The translations under genes and the position numbers were made by a program. Shown piece after piece: positions 63,531-64,000 of a stretch of 64,000 nt of DNA. Position 1 is the stretch's first letter; every line of letters begins with the position of its first letter. This stretch comes from JAAYCI01 sp964370165 (GTDB taxonomy: Bacteria > Bacillota > Clostridia > Oscillospirales > Ruminococcaceae), in the NCBI GenBank assembly GCA_964370165.1, contig CAYJIG010000004.1:6510-70509 (forward strand), read 5' to 3'. The notes beneath the pieces are model-generated. The model had not been told where the DNA came from. It saw nothing but the letters and a program-made list of their open reading frames with translations, and did no database searches.

Positions 63531-63544
63531 TTTCAAATTTGAAA
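63531..63544. promoter_or_regulatory. Palindromic operator, upstream copy
   Basis: TTTCAAATTTGAAA, a perfect 14-bp palindrome just upstream of the -35 box. Two near-identical sites flanking the promoter fit MarR dimer binding. Confidence 0.75.
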
Positions 63545-63549
63545 TTACA

Positions 63550-63711
63550 TTTGTGAGTTGCGTTGTGCAGCCTGCTCCGTTCCTCAGCGCAACAGCAGGT
63601 ATCAAGTTTGCAGGGCTTATCCTTGCCCTGATAATACAGGCAATACTCGCAGGCACAATCCTTGGTGGTATATCCATTAAAGCGATCGTATATTTTTGTG
63701 TTATTTTTCAA
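63550..63711 (-). pseudogene. Truncated Cys-rich small protein of conjugative-element type
   Basis: From TTG 63711, behind GAGAGGAG, the frame codes KIYDRFNGYTTKDCACEYC, then CKLDTCCCAEERSR. Small proteins with this KxYDRFNGY start and clustered cysteines are common in Firmicutes conjugative elements. Coding likeness ends near 63550, where the marR promoter region begins, so the gene was probably cut by insertion or deletion; the frame runs on into marR without a stop. Confidence 0.5.
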
Positions 63712-63744
63712 AGCGACATCTCCTCTCAAAAGTTCGTGAAAACG

Positions 63745-63788
63745 AAAAAAGGGCGCCCCTCCGTTTTTGAAACGGAAGGACGCCCTTC
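63745..63788 (-). terminator. Intrinsic terminator upstream of the Cys-rich relic
   Basis: On the minus strand AAGGGCG and the following bases pair with the CGCCCTT arm, with an inner TCCGTTT/AAACGGA stem, then TTTTTT. It would end a transcript arriving from beyond the right edge. Confidence 0.8.
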
Positions 63789-63846
63789 ATAAGTGTGATT
63801 TATTTAATTTTTGAGCGATTTTAGGATTTTAGTAGAATTTCGGCTT

Positions 63847-64000
63847 TTAACTCGGAGGGAGCATATCGCCACAAACCCGCATGATTACAGCGTTTTTTGA
63901 TGTTTTCAATTGTTTTTCTATACCTTTCCTTATCAGCACATTACAAACGAGTGGTACAGCCGAGATATAAGCAAAAAGCGTCGTATCAGCAACAAGATAA
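63847..64000 (-). CDS. C-terminal end of an unidentified gene running off the window
   Basis: A minus-strand frame enters from the right edge and ends at TAA 63849-63847. It codes about 50 residues with a hydrophobic part (DTTLFAYISAVPLVCNVLI) followed by a basic part (RKGIEKQLK). The terminator at 63745-63788 lies about 60 bases further on. No family could be assigned from this fragment. Confidence 0.35.
   Translation of the reverse strand, partial: YLVADTTLFAYISAVPLVCNVLIRKGIEKQLKTSKNAVIMRVCGDMLPPS

Noticed and set aside
63553..63792. Plus-strand open frame near the right end
   Set aside because: It is antisense to the Cys-rich relic and a terminator and has no ribosome site.

Overview
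The window reads as chromosome of a Gram-positive, low-to-moderate G+C member of the Firmicutes, most likely class Clostridia. The reasons are strong Shine-Dalgarno sites, several TTG/GTG starts, many intrinsic terminators, a single-chain PurL, a PurO-type IMP cyclohydrolase beside a stand-alone AICAR transformylase, clostridial-style lipoproteins and MarR/MATE pairs, and no outer-membrane genes. No rRNA, tRNA or CRISPR array was seen.

Layout. 0-7 kb: murA, two tandem aldo/keto reductases, then transaldolase and split transketolase (non-oxidative pentose phosphate pathway). 7-19 kb: a nine-gene purine operon on the minus strand (purE-C-F-M-N-O-H-D-L) with a promoter, a possible leader peptide and an attenuator-like hairpin in front of purE. 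19-25 kb: a minus-strand signalling operon of MBL-fold hydrolase, GAF/HD-GYP protein, CHASE2 adenylate/guanylate cyclase and FecR-domain surface protein. 25-37 kb: MarR-MATE, a chemoreceptor with an extracytoplasmic CZB-like zinc domain, a GGDEF(degenerate)-EAL protein, lipoproteins, and a membrane sensor / histidine kinase / response regulator operon. 37-42.4 kb: zinc-ribbon membrane proteins, a receiver-like protein and lipoproteins, including one gene with an in-frame amber codon and one frameshifted relic.

42.6-59.4 kb is the most distinctive part: an AT-rich cell-surface glycan cluster. A MarR gene is followed by cysQ, cysD and a cysN-cysC fusion. Together these make PAPS and clear PAP, yet no PAPS reductase or sulfite reductase is present. 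Next come an FkbM methyltransferase, a WbsX-type protein, a GT2 glycosyltransferase, a DegT aminotransferase, a TagF-like protein, two tandem sulfotransferase-like proteins and a three-domain protein ending in a citrate-lyase-ligase-like nucleotidyltransferase. Five of these proteins carry a similar N-terminal Rossmann-like domain. The simplest reading is a locus that builds and sulfates a surface polymer.

59.4-64 kb is mobile or accessory DNA: a structured inverted repeat, an internally deleted IS3-family relic, a MarR-UvrA-like ABC ATPase operon with two clear palindromic operators around its promoter, and a truncated Cys-rich gene of the kind carried by conjugative elements.
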